NCBI GenBank assembly: GCA_039182715.1
Contig: JBCDBY010000235.1
Span: 1-7,258 of the forward strand
Reading direction: 5' to 3'
Origin: JBCDBY01 sp039182715
GTDB taxonomy: Bacteria > Planctomycetota > PLA2
Length of the DNA stretch: 7,258 nt
Made by a program: the position numbers and the translations under genes. The notes beneath the pieces are model-generated. The model saw only the letters and a list, made by a program, of their open reading frames with translations. It made no database searches and had not been told where the DNA came from. Below are positions 1 to 6,240 of this stretch, piece after piece (position 1 is the stretch's first letter; every line of letters begins with the position of its first letter).

Positions 1-1050
1 ATGGGCGGCCTGCTGATCCTGTTCGCGGTCGTCTCGTCGGTGCTGCTCTTCGGTCGCCTCGACAACCTCTACATCCTCGTCACGCTCGGCGGCTTCGTCC
101 TCTTCGCGCTGCTCGGCGCCGTCGACGACTGGTCCAAGCTCAACGGACGCGGGAAGGGACTTTCCGCCAAGCAGAAGCTGCTCGGCCAGACCGCCATCGC
201 GGGCGCCGCGCTGCTGGTCTGGTACGTCGCCGCGGGCGCCGGCGGCGACAAGTCGCTGGTGCGGGCGCCGACGCTGGAGGACTCGCCCTATCCGCGCGGC
301 CCCGCGGTCGCGCTGGCGGACATGGCGCCGCCCCCGCCGGAATCGGTCGGTGGATCGCTGGCGGAGCCGCCGGCGCTCTTCGATCCCGGACCGATCGACG
401 CGACCGACGTGACGGCGCCCTCGGCCAACCACCGCACCGACCTGCAGCTGCCGTTCCTCAAGCACTTCTGCCTCGATCTCGGCATTCTCTTCCTGATCTT
501 CGGCGGGCTCGTGGTGGTGGGGGCCAGCAACGCGGTCAACCTCACCGACGGCCTCGACGGCCTCGCGACCGGCTGCATGGCGATCGCGGCGATCACCTTC
601 GCGGTCGTCGCCTATCTGGCGGGGCGCGCGGACTATTCCGAGTACCTGTTCATCTTCCATATCCCCGGCGCCGCCGAGCTGACCGTGCTCTGCGGCGCGC
701 TGGCCGGCGCGAGCCTCGGCTTCCTCTGGTTCAACGGGTTTCCCGCGACGGTCTTCATGGGCGACACGGGGTCGCTCGCCCTGGGCGGCGCGCTCGGGCT
801 GGTCGCGGTCGCGACGCGCCACGAGTTCACGCTGCTGGTCGTCGGCGGCGTCTTCGTCGCGGAGGCACTCTCGGTCATTGCGCAGCGACGCTACTTCCGC
901 GCGACCGGCGGCAAGCGACTCTTCCGCTGCGCGCCCCTGCACCACCACTACGAGTTCCAGGGCCTCCACGAGGCGAAGGTGACGCTGCGCTTCTGGATCT
1001 GCGCGGTCATCCTCGCCCTGTTCGCGCTGGCGCTCTTCAAGCTGCGATGA
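1..1050 (+). CDS. mraY: Phospho-N-acetylmuramoyl-pentapeptide-transferase MraY (5' partial)
   Basis: Integral membrane enzyme that transfers phospho-MurNAc-pentapeptide from UDP to undecaprenyl phosphate, giving lipid I on the inner face of the cytoplasmic membrane. The ATG at position 1 is not the start: it is the internal Met of the family's T-P-T-M-G-G segment, so about 73 N-terminal residues (E. coli numbering) lie upstream of the window. Counting from position 1, the visible 349 residues show the catalytic Asp pair V-D-D-W (41-44), N-A-V-N-L-T-D-G-L-D-G (177-187), F-M-G-D-T-G-S (252-258) with the third catalytic Asp, and the H-H-H-Y-E motif (314-318). The end, L-F-K-L-R, matches the usual MraY C terminus. 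Unusually, residues about 79-148 form a long Pro/Ala/Asp-rich segment between predicted TM4 and TM5, roughly 60 residues longer than in E. coli; the whole protein would be about 420 residues rather than 360. The stop overlaps the ftsW start by ATGA. Identity is firm. Confidence 0.96.
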   Translation: MGGLLILFAVVSSVLLFGRLDNLYILVTLGGFVLFALLGAVDDWSKLNGRGKGLSAKQKLLGQTAIAGAALLVWYVAAGAGGDKSLVRAPTLEDSPYPRGPAVALADMAPPPPESVGGSLAEPPALFDPGPIDATDVTAPSANHRTDLQLPFLKHFCLDLGILFLIFGGLVVVGASNAVNLTDGLDGLATGCMAIAAITFAVVAYLAGRADYSEYLFIFHIPGAAELTVLCGALAGASLGFLWFNGFPATVFMGDTGSLALGGALGLVAVATRHEFTLLVVGGVFVAEALSVIAQRRYFRATGGKRLFRCAPLHHHYEFQGLHEAKVTLRFWICAVILALFALALFKLR

Positions 1051-2114
1051 GAGCGAGCCTCGACATCCTCCGCCCGCGCGACCTGCAGTCGGACGCGATG
1101 GGCGTCATGGTGCCCGCGTTCCTGCTGACGGCGCTGGGCGGTCTGGTGGTCTACTCGTTCGGCGCGCAGTTCGCGCTCAAGCAGGCGCTCTGGGCGATGA
1201 TCGGCGTGGCGGGCTGCGTGCTCGTCAGCCGCGTGCCGCGCGACCTGCTCGACCGCGCCGCGGCGCCGGGCCTCGTCGCGATCGGCATCGTGCTGCTCGC
1301 CACGCTGCTCTTCGCGCCGCTCGTCGAAAACACCCGCCGCTGGATCGTCATCCCCGGCGCCGGTTCGCTGCAGCCCTCCGAGTTCGCCAAGCTCTTCGTG
1401 GTGCTCTTCTTCGCGGCGCGCATCCCGCGCCTCAAGGAGCTGCGCATCGTCGACGCGTGGCCCGCCATCGCGATCTGCCTGCTGGTCGTGCTCGCGCCCG
1501 ATCTCGGCACGGCCGTCTTCCTCGCGGCGGTGACCGGCGCGATGTTCCTGATCGCCGGCGCGCGCGTCGGCCGCGTGCTCGCCGCCGGCGTCTGCGCGCT
1601 GCCGATCCTGCTGCTCGTGATCCAGTCCAACGAGTACATGATGAAGCGGCTCGAGTGGGTCCACGGGCTCGGCTACCAGCAGGAGCAGGCGCTCATCGCG
1701 ATCGGCAACGGCGGGCTCTTCGGCGTCGGCCTCGGCGCCGGCGTGCAGAAGCTCGGCTACCTGCCGGCCGGCCACACCGACTTCGTCCTCGCCAATCTCG
1801 GCGAGGAGCTCGGCTTCCTCGGCATCGCGACGGTCGGCCTCTTCTACGCGCTGCTGCTCGTCCACGGCGTGCGCGTCGCCCTGGCGGCCGAGGAGCGCAA
1901 CGACCGCTTCGGCTTCCACCTGACGCTCGGCGCGCTGCTGGTGATCGTGCTGCAGGCGCTGCTGAACATCGCGGTCGCCACCGGCGCCGCGCCGCCCAAG
2001 GGCATCTCCCTGCCGTTCCTCTCGCAGGGCGGCAGCAACCTGATGGTCTCGCTGCTCGCCGTCGGCCTCATCGTCGGCGTGGCGCGCCACAACCGGAAGG
2101 AAACCACCGCATGA
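1047..2114 (+). CDS. ftsW: SEDS-family septal peptidoglycan glycosyltransferase FtsW
   Basis: Polytopic membrane protein (355 aa, about 9-10 hydrophobic segments) of the SEDS family, which polymerises lipid II together with a class B PBP. Signatures in order: V-Y-S near the end of TM1 (35-37), R-R-W-I (97-100), S-L-Q-P-S-E-F-A-K-L (107-116), P-D-L-G-T-A (151-156), G-Y-Q-Q-E-Q-A-L (209-216), the run Q-K-L-G-Y-L-P..H-T-D-F (234-246) containing the presumed catalytic Asp245, E-E-L-G (253-256), and P-P-K-G-I-S-L-P-F-L-S-Q-G-G-S-N (316-331). RodA is the paralogous alternative, but the murG-flanked position and the Q-K-L-x-Y-L-P sequence favour FtsW. It is shorter than E. coli FtsW (414 aa): the hydrophilic N-terminal tail is brief, and the loop before G-Y-Q lacks the usual W-x-D-P-like stretch. 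The final motif has Gln and Asn where S-Y-G-G-S-S is usual. The ATG sits in an ATGA overlap with mraY and has no clear Shine-Dalgarno, so it is probably read by translational coupling. Confidence 0.93.
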   Translation: MRASLDILRPRDLQSDAMGVMVPAFLLTALGGLVVYSFGAQFALKQALWAMIGVAGCVLVSRVPRDLLDRAAAPGLVAIGIVLLATLLFAPLVENTRRWIVIPGAGSLQPSEFAKLFVVLFFAARIPRLKELRIVDAWPAIAICLLVVLAPDLGTAVFLAAVTGAMFLIAGARVGRVLAAGVCALPILLLVIQSNEYMMKRLEWVHGLGYQQEQALIAIGNGGLFGVGLGAGVQKLGYLPAGHTDFVLANLGEELGFLGIATVGLFYALLLVHGVRVALAAEERNDRFGFHLTLGALLVIVLQALLNIAVATGAAPPKGISLPFLSQGGSNLMVSLLAVGLIVGVARHNRKETTA

Positions 2115-3226
2115 TCGCACCGGTGCGTCGCAACGTGATCGTGTTCGCGGGCGGCGGCACCGGCGGGCATCTCTACCCCGCCGTGGCCGTCGCTCGCGCG
2201 CTGCCCTCGATGCAGCCGCTCTTCGTGGTCCCGCCCGACCGCGGCGACCGCCAGCGCCTCGACGGCGAGTTCCGCTGCATCGAAACGGCCAGCCCGCGCT
2301 GGGACCGCGGCCGCGTGCTCTATCCCGGACGCCTCGCGCGCGCCATCGTGCGCGCGCGACGGCTCTTGCGCCGCGAGGAGGCGCGCGCCGTCGTCGGCCT
2401 CGGCAGCTACGCGAGCGTGCCGACCTGCCTCGCCGCGCGCTCGATGGGGCTGCCGGTCTACCTCATGGCGTTCGACGCGGTGCCCGGCAAGGCGACGCGC
2501 ATGCTGGCGCCGATCGCTCGCGGCATCGGGCTCGGCTCGGAGCTGGCGCGCACGCGCTTTCCGCTGCGCGCGCCGGTTCGCGTGACCGGCACGCCGCTGC
2601 GCGAGGAGCTGCGCCGCGATGGTTCGCCGGAGCAGTTCGGCCTGCCGCGCGGCCTGCCCACGCTGCTCGTCTTCGGTGGATCGCAGGGCGCGCACAGCCT
2701 CAACCGCCGGATCGTCGAGGGCATCGCGACCTGCCCCGACCTCGCGTTCCAGGTCATCCACGTGGCCGGCCCCGAGGACGAGGCGAGCGTGCGCGACGCC
2801 TATGAGCGCATGGAGCGGCCCGCTTCGGTCCACGGGTTCGTCGACGACATGGGCGCCGCCTATGCTGCCGCCGACGTCGTGGTCTGCCGCGGCGGGGCGA
2901 GCAGCGTGGCGGAGTGCCTCGCGCTCGGCAAGCCGGCGGTCTTCGTGCCCTACCCCTGGCACAAGGACGAACACCAGACGCACAACGCGCGCAGCGCGGC
3001 GCGCGCCGGCGCGGCGCAGGTGGTGAAGGAGCGCGAACTCGACGCGCCGCGCGTGCGGAAACTGATCGAGACGCTGCTGCTGAGCCGCGACGCGCGCGCG
3101 AGCATGGCGGAACGCGCGTCCGATCTGGGGCGTCCCGCCGCCGCGCAGCTGATGGCGACGCACCTGATGGAGTCGCTCGGCGATACGCTGAAGCAGCCCA
3201 CCTGGACGACGGAGCTGGGCGGATGA
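2111..3226 (+). CDS. murG: UDP-GlcNAc:lipid I N-acetylglucosaminyltransferase MurG
   Basis: GT-B glycosyltransferase (371 aa) that adds GlcNAc to lipid I to form lipid II at the cytoplasmic membrane face. The N-terminal acceptor domain has the G-G-G-T-G-G-H-L-Y-P loop (14-23, His20) and G-L-G-S-Y-A-S (97-103, Tyr100). The C-terminal donor domain has G-G-S-Q-G-A-H-S-L-N (189-198), F-V-D-D-M-G-A-A-Y (243-251), C-R-G-G-A-S-S-V-A-E (259-268; Glu268 corresponds to the ribose-binding Glu of E. coli) and H-K-D-E-H-Q (284-289). The usual H-E-Q-N before P-G is replaced by M-A-F-D (119-122), and G-N-P-V-R reads G-T-P-L-R (160-164). The reading frame stays open upstream inside ftsW, but the start is fixed at the ATG at 2111: homology begins there, G-G-A-A-G-G-A (2095-2101) lies 9 nt before it, and it overlaps the ftsW stop by ATGA. 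Family is firm; whether the acceptor site behaves canonically is open. Confidence 0.93.
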   Translation: MIAPVRRNVIVFAGGGTGGHLYPAVAVARALPSMQPLFVVPPDRGDRQRLDGEFRCIETASPRWDRGRVLYPGRLARAIVRARRLLRREEARAVVGLGSYASVPTCLAARSMGLPVYLMAFDAVPGKATRMLAPIARGIGLGSELARTRFPLRAPVRVTGTPLREELRRDGSPEQFGLPRGLPTLLVFGGSQGAHSLNRRIVEGIATCPDLAFQVIHVAGPEDEASVRDAYERMERPASVHGFVDDMGAAYAAADVVVCRGGASSVAECLALGKPAVFVPYPWHKDEHQTHNARSAARAGAAQVVKERELDAPRVRKLIETLLLSRDARASMAERASDLGRPAAAQLMATHLMESLGDTLKQPTWTTELGG

Positions 3227-4578
3227 TCGCACACGACCTGATCGACCTTTCGCACCCGCGGCGCCTCCATCTGCTTGGCGTCGGCGGCAGCGGCATGAAG
3301 CCGTTCGCCCTGCTGCTGCAGGCGGAGGGGCACGAGGTGTCCGGCGCGGACCGCAACCGCTGCGACGACCTGGAGACGATCGGCATTCCGGTTCTCGCGG
3401 CCGAGGCGGGGCACAACCTTCCGTGGGGCGTCGAGGGCGTGGTGCACTCCGCCGCGGTCGCGCTCGACCATCCGGTTCTCGTCGATGCGCGGGCGCGCGG
3501 CATTCCGGTGCTCAAGTACGCGCGCGCGATGGGCATCTACGCCCGTACCAAGCGCACCCTGGCCGTCGCCGGCACGCACGGCAAGACGACGACGACGGCG
3601 ATGCTGGCGCACGTGCTGCGTCGGGCCGGGCTCGACCCGTCCTACCTGATCGGCGGGCACGTGCCGCAGCTGCCGGTACCGGGACGCGGCCGATCGGACC
3701 TCTTCGCCGTCGAGGCGTGCGAGTTCGATCGCAGCTTCCTGCATCTCGCGCCGTCCGCGGCAATCGTGACCAACCTCGAGGCGGATCACCTCGACTACTA
3801 CCGCGATCTCGTCGAGATCACCGCGGCGTTCCGCGCCTTCGCGACGCAGGTGGGCGAGCTGCTGGTGGTGCACGAAGGGCTGCGCGAGACGATCGGTCGC
3901 GCCGGGGGCGTGCGCGCGCGCGTGAAGACGTTCGGGCCGTCGCCCGACGCCGATCTGCGCGTGCTGCCGGCCGAGGGCACCCGCCGCGGCTTCTTCCTCG
4001 ACGACCGGTTCGTCTCCATGCGCATGCCGGGCTACCACAACGCGCTCAACGCGGTCGCGGTCATCGCGCTCGCCGAGGCGTACGGCGTGGACCGCGACGT
4101 CGCGGCGCGCGCGCTGGCGGACTTCGAGGGCGTCGGCCGCCGACTGCTGGTCGTCGGCCGACCGCGCGGCATCGCGGTGGTGGACGACTATGCGCATCAC
4201 CCGACCGAGGTCGCCGCCGGACTGCGCGCGCTGCGACACGCCTACGCGCCGCGTCGGCTCTGGGTCGTGTTCCAGCCGCACCAGTATTCGCGGCTGCGGC
4301 GCTTCCTGCCGGAGTTCGCCGAGGCGCTGTCCGCGGCCGACCGCGTGGTCGTCCCGGAAGTCTTCGCCGCGCGCGACGGCCAGGAGGACCGCGAGTCGGT
4401 CTGTTCGGACGATCTCGTCAGCTCGGTGCGCCGTCTGGGCGGCGACGCCGTCCACATTCCGGACTTCCCCGCCGTGGTCGACTTCGTGCGCACGCAAGCG
4501 CGCACCGGCGACGTCGTGGTCACCATGGGAGCGGGAGACATCGGCCATGTTGCCGGTCGACTGGCGCAAGCGCTCTGA
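3223..4578 (+). CDS. murC: UDP-N-acetylmuramate--L-alanine ligase MurC
   Basis: Cytoplasmic ATP-dependent Mur ligase (451 aa; E. coli MurC is 491) that adds the first stem-peptide residue, normally L-Ala, to UDP-MurNAc. The N-terminal UDP-binding domain shows G-V-G-G-S-G-M (19-25). The central ATPase domain has the P-loop G-T-H-G-K-T-T-T-T (117-125), V-E-A-C-E-F-D-R-S-F (163-172) and E-A-D-H-L-D-Y-Y (186-193), then G-Y-H-N-A-L-N-A (270-277). The C-terminal ligase domain shows G-V-G-R-R (303-307), D-D-Y-A-H-H-P-T-E (321-329), F-Q-P-H-Q-Y-S-R (350-357) and T-M-G-A-G-D-I (434-440). D-D-Y-A-H-H-P and Q-P-H-x-Y-S-R separate MurC from MurD, MurE and MurF. Mpl is an alternative relative but unlikely inside this cluster. 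The start at 3223 overlaps the murG stop by ATGA, with GGAG at 3211-3214 eight nt before it. The bound amino acid cannot be read from sequence. Confidence 0.95.
   Translation: MIAHDLIDLSHPRRLHLLGVGGSGMKPFALLLQAEGHEVSGADRNRCDDLETIGIPVLAAEAGHNLPWGVEGVVHSAAVALDHPVLVDARARGIPVLKYARAMGIYARTKRTLAVAGTHGKTTTTAMLAHVLRRAGLDPSYLIGGHVPQLPVPGRGRSDLFAVEACEFDRSFLHLAPSAAIVTNLEADHLDYYRDLVEITAAFRAFATQVGELLVVHEGLRETIGRAGGVRARVKTFGPSPDADLRVLPAEGTRRGFFLDDRFVSMRMPGYHNALNAVAVIALAEAYGVDRDVAARALADFEGVGRRLLVVGRPRGIAVVDDYAHHPTEVAAGLRALRHAYAPRRLWVVFQPHQYSRLRRFLPEFAEALSAADRVVVPEVFAARDGQEDRESVCSDDLVSSVRRLGGDAVHIPDFPAVVDFVRTQARTGDVVVTMGAGDIGHVAGRLAQAL
4533..4537 (+). promoter_or_regulatory. Ribosome binding site of murB, inside murC
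   Basis: GGGAG lies nine nt before the ATG at 4547, within the last codons of murC. It decides the murB start. The frame is open much further upstream inside murC, but no other start has both a Shine-Dalgarno match and MurB-like sequence behind it, and no ATG or GTG follows before the conserved T-S-W-R-I-G-G segment. Confidence 0.7.
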
Positions 4579-5437
4579 CGGACCGGCGCAGGCGGCCGAA
4601 CGCCTCGCCCCGTACACCTCCTGGCGCATCGGCGGCGAGGCGGAGCTCTTCGTCGCGCCGCGCACGCGCGCCGAGCTGGCCGACGTGCTCGGCGAGCTTT
4701 GGCGGAGTGGGCAGCGCTGGCGCGTACTCGGGGGCGGCAGCAACCTGCTCATCGGCGATCGCGGGGTGACCGGCGTCGTGCTCTCGCTGGGCCGTCTCGA
4801 CGGCATCGAGGTGCGGGAGCGCAGCCTGGTCGTCGAGGCGGGCGCGCCGCTGCATCGCGTGGTGCGCTATGCCGCGACGGCCGGCCTGGCCGGGACGGAG
4901 CCGCTGGCCGGCATCCCCGGGCAGCTCGGCGGCGCAATCTTCGGCAATGCCGGCGGGCGCCACGGCGCGATCGGACCGCTCGTCAAGGAGCTCGAGGTCG
5001 TCAGCCCCGACGGCACGCGCGCGTTCCTGCAGCCCGGTCCGGACTTCTTCCGCTATCGCAAGAGCGCGATCGGCGATCGCATCGTCGTCGCCGCCACGCT
5101 TCAGCTCATGCCGGATGCCATCGCCGCGGTCCGCGAGCGCACGCGCGAGATCATTCGCGACCGGCGCGCGTCGCAGCCGGGCTGGGTCGGTAACGCCGGC
5201 TGCGTCTTCAAGAACCCGCCGGGCGACAACGCCGGCCGGCTCATCGACGCGGCGGGCTGCAAGGGCATGCGGCAGGGCGGCATCGTCGTCTCGCCGATTC
5301 ACGCCAACTTCTTCGAGAACCCGGAGCAGGAGGGGCGCGCCGACGACGTGCTGCGCCTCGTCGAGCGCGTGCGTGCCCGCGTGCGTCGTGCGTTCGGGGT
5401 CGATCTCGAGTGGGAGGTGAGGCGATGGATGGCGTGA
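4547..5437 (+). CDS. murB: UDP-N-acetylenolpyruvoylglucosamine reductase MurB, type II-like
   Basis: FAD-dependent cytoplasmic reductase (296 aa) that uses NADPH to reduce UDP-GlcNAc-enolpyruvate to UDP-MurNAc, the substrate of MurC encoded just before it. Visible motifs: T-S-W-R-I-G-G-E-A (24-32), FAD-binding L-G-G-G-S-N-L-L (61-68), G-I-P-G-Q-L-G-G-A...N-A-G (122-136), F-R-Y-R-K-S (168-173, the catalytic Tyr/Arg region), N-A-G-C-V-F-K-N-P-P-G-D (216-227), A-G-R-L-I-D-A-A-G (229-237), H-A-N-F (252-255) and W-E-V-R near the end, with Glu290 matching the active-site Glu. The length of about 300 and the short path between domains fit the type II form (S. aureus-like) rather than the longer E. 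coli type I. Position 219 is Cys (TGC) where the proton-donating Ser usually sits. The first 32 nt overlap murC, suggesting coupled translation. Function is assigned with high confidence. Confidence 0.94.
   Translation: MLPVDWRKRSDGPAQAAERLAPYTSWRIGGEAELFVAPRTRAELADVLGELWRSGQRWRVLGGGSNLLIGDRGVTGVVLSLGRLDGIEVRERSLVVEAGAPLHRVVRYAATAGLAGTEPLAGIPGQLGGAIFGNAGGRHGAIGPLVKELEVVSPDGTRAFLQPGPDFFRYRKSAIGDRIVVAATLQLMPDAIAAVRERTREIIRDRRASQPGWVGNAGCVFKNPPGDNAGRLIDAAGCKGMRQGGIVVSPIHANFFENPEQEGRADDVLRLVERVRARVRRAFGVDLEWEVRRWMA
5413..5420 (+). promoter_or_regulatory. Strong ribosome binding site of ftsQ-like gene, inside murB
   Basis: GGAGGTGA is a near-perfect anti-16S match, with its GGAGG core seven nt before the ATG at 5425. 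It is the strongest such match in the window and selects that ATG over an in-frame GTG at 5410, which would place the Shine-Dalgarno inside the coding sequence. It lies within the last codons of murB. Confidence 0.8.
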
Positions 5438-6216
5438 AGCGACTGCTCGCTTCGCGCTTGTTGTGGATGCTGCTCGGCATCTTCGGATTCGCTTCGTTGC
5501 TCAACCTCGCGCACGGCGGGCTCATGCGCGACCCGCGCTTCATCGCGGTGCCGCACTTCGGGGGCGCGGCCGTGCCCGCCTGGGGTGACCGGGCGCTGGT
5601 CGACCCCGTCATGGCGCGCCTCGAGGCGCTGGGCCCGATCAGTCTGCTCGACCGCGCGTTCGAGTCGCAGGTGCGGGGCGCGCTGGTGGACTGTCCGGTC
5701 GTCGCTTCGGTGCGCGCCGTGCATCGCCACTGGCCGCGCCGCTACTCGGTCGAGATCATCTATCGCCGTCCGGCGGTGGTGCTGATGGAGGGGGGCGAGC
5801 GCGTGCCGTTCACCTGGGAGGGCGTGCGGCTGCCGCGCGAGCCGTACGCGCGCGCGAGCCGCGGACTGTTCGTGATCGAAGGCGTCCGCGAACCGATTCC
5901 GGAGCCCGGCGCCTCGATCCGCAGCGAGGCGTTCCTGGACGGCGTCGCGGCGCTGCGCCAGGTGGCGCCGTACCTGCCGGAGCTGCGTCCGCTCGGCATT
6001 CGCCTTGTGGACGTCGCGCAGCCGGCGGCCGTCGTGTTCCGCACGCGCAGCGGCGTCCCGGTGATCTGGGGCCGGCCGCGCGCCCGCTTCGGCGAGAACT
6101 CCGTCGAGATGAAGATCGCGTATCTGCGCAGTGCGCTCGATCGCCTCGACGTGCTCGAGGGCTGGCAGATCGACGTGCGATACAGCCAGCCGTTCAAACG
6201 CGCGACTCCGTCCTAA
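5425..6216 (+). CDS. ftsQ: FtsQ/DivIB-like cell division protein
   Basis: Predicted single-pass membrane protein of 263 aa. FtsQ bridges early and late divisome components and regulates FtsW/FtsI activity from the periplasmic side. The start is the ATG behind a near-perfect GGAGGTGA. A short basic N terminus (V-K-R) precedes one membrane segment (about 10-28). Residues about 36-120 look like a POTRA domain, ending with V-V-A-S-V-R-A-V-H-R-H-W-P (92-104) and the hydrophobic strand before R-R-P-A-V-V (114-119), close to the usual FtsQ pattern of V-x-R-x-W-P then E-R-x-P. The C-terminal beta domain fits too: V-P-V-I-W-G-R-P (211-218), M-K-I-A-Y-L-R (229-235) and the ending W-Q-I-D-V-R-Y (247-253), matching the I-D-L-R-Y/F element. 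Position after murB supports the call. The cytoplasmic tail is very short and the sequence is divergent. An unrelated POTRA protein is possible but less likely. Confidence 0.8.
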   Translation: MDGVKRLLASRLLWMLLGIFGFASLLNLAHGGLMRDPRFIAVPHFGGAAVPAWGDRALVDPVMARLEALGPISLLDRAFESQVRGALVDCPVVASVRAVHRHWPRRYSVEIIYRRPAVVLMEGGERVPFTWEGVRLPREPYARASRGLFVIEGVREPIPEPGASIRSEAFLDGVAALRQVAPYLPELRPLGIRLVDVAQPAAVVFRTRSGVPVIWGRPRARFGENSVEMKIAYLRSALDRLDVLEGWQIDVRYSQPFKRATPS

Positions 6217-6231
6217 GGGTCGGGTCATAAT
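6202..6231 (+). promoter_or_regulatory. Candidate promoter between ftsQ and the downstream membrane genes
   Basis: CATAAT (6226-6231) matches five of six bases of the sigma-70 -10 consensus and stands out in very GC-rich sequence. A weak -35-like GCGACT (6202-6207, three of six) sits 18 nt upstream, inside the end of ftsQ. Transcription from it would begin at about 6238-6241, on or next to the ATG at 6241, which itself has no good Shine-Dalgarno. This suggests a leaderless mRNA, but a single hexamer could arise by chance. Confidence 0.35.
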
Positions 6232-6240
6232 GGCCGTCGG

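Noticed and set aside
1..3. ATG at the window edge as the mraY start
   Set aside because: It is the internal Met of the conserved T-P-T-M-G-G segment; about 73 residues including the first membrane helices lie upstream.
1457..2110. Upstream extension of the murG frame
   Set aside because: The extension is an Arg/Pro-rich reading of ftsW in another frame. MurG homology, the Shine-Dalgarno and the ATGA overlap all fix the start at 2111.
948..2120. Long minus-strand open frame (390 codons) opposite ftsW
   Set aside because: Its product is dominated by Arg, Glu, Asp, His and Gln, the mirror of GC-rich codons, and lies wholly opposite a clear ftsW. It is a shadow.
3908..3924. Alternating purine-pyrimidine tract rich in CG inside murC
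   Set aside because: Seventeen bases of GC alternation could form Z-DNA, but it encodes ordinary MurC sequence and similar CG runs occur throughout the window.
2950..4806. Very long minus-strand open frame (618 codons) opposite murG, murC and murB
   Set aside because: Low-complexity Arg/His/Asp-rich product opposite three motif-verified genes; an effect of high third-position GC. The minus-strand frames at 1844-3232 and 5299-6675 are rejected for the same reason.
5410..5424. GTG at 5410 as the ftsQ start
   Set aside because: It would put the near-perfect GGAGGTGA inside the coding sequence and add five residues without support; the ATG at 5425 is ideally spaced.
6217..6240. Terminator after ftsQ
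   Set aside because: The 24-nt gap holds no inverted repeat with a following T-run, so no intrinsic terminator can be supported.
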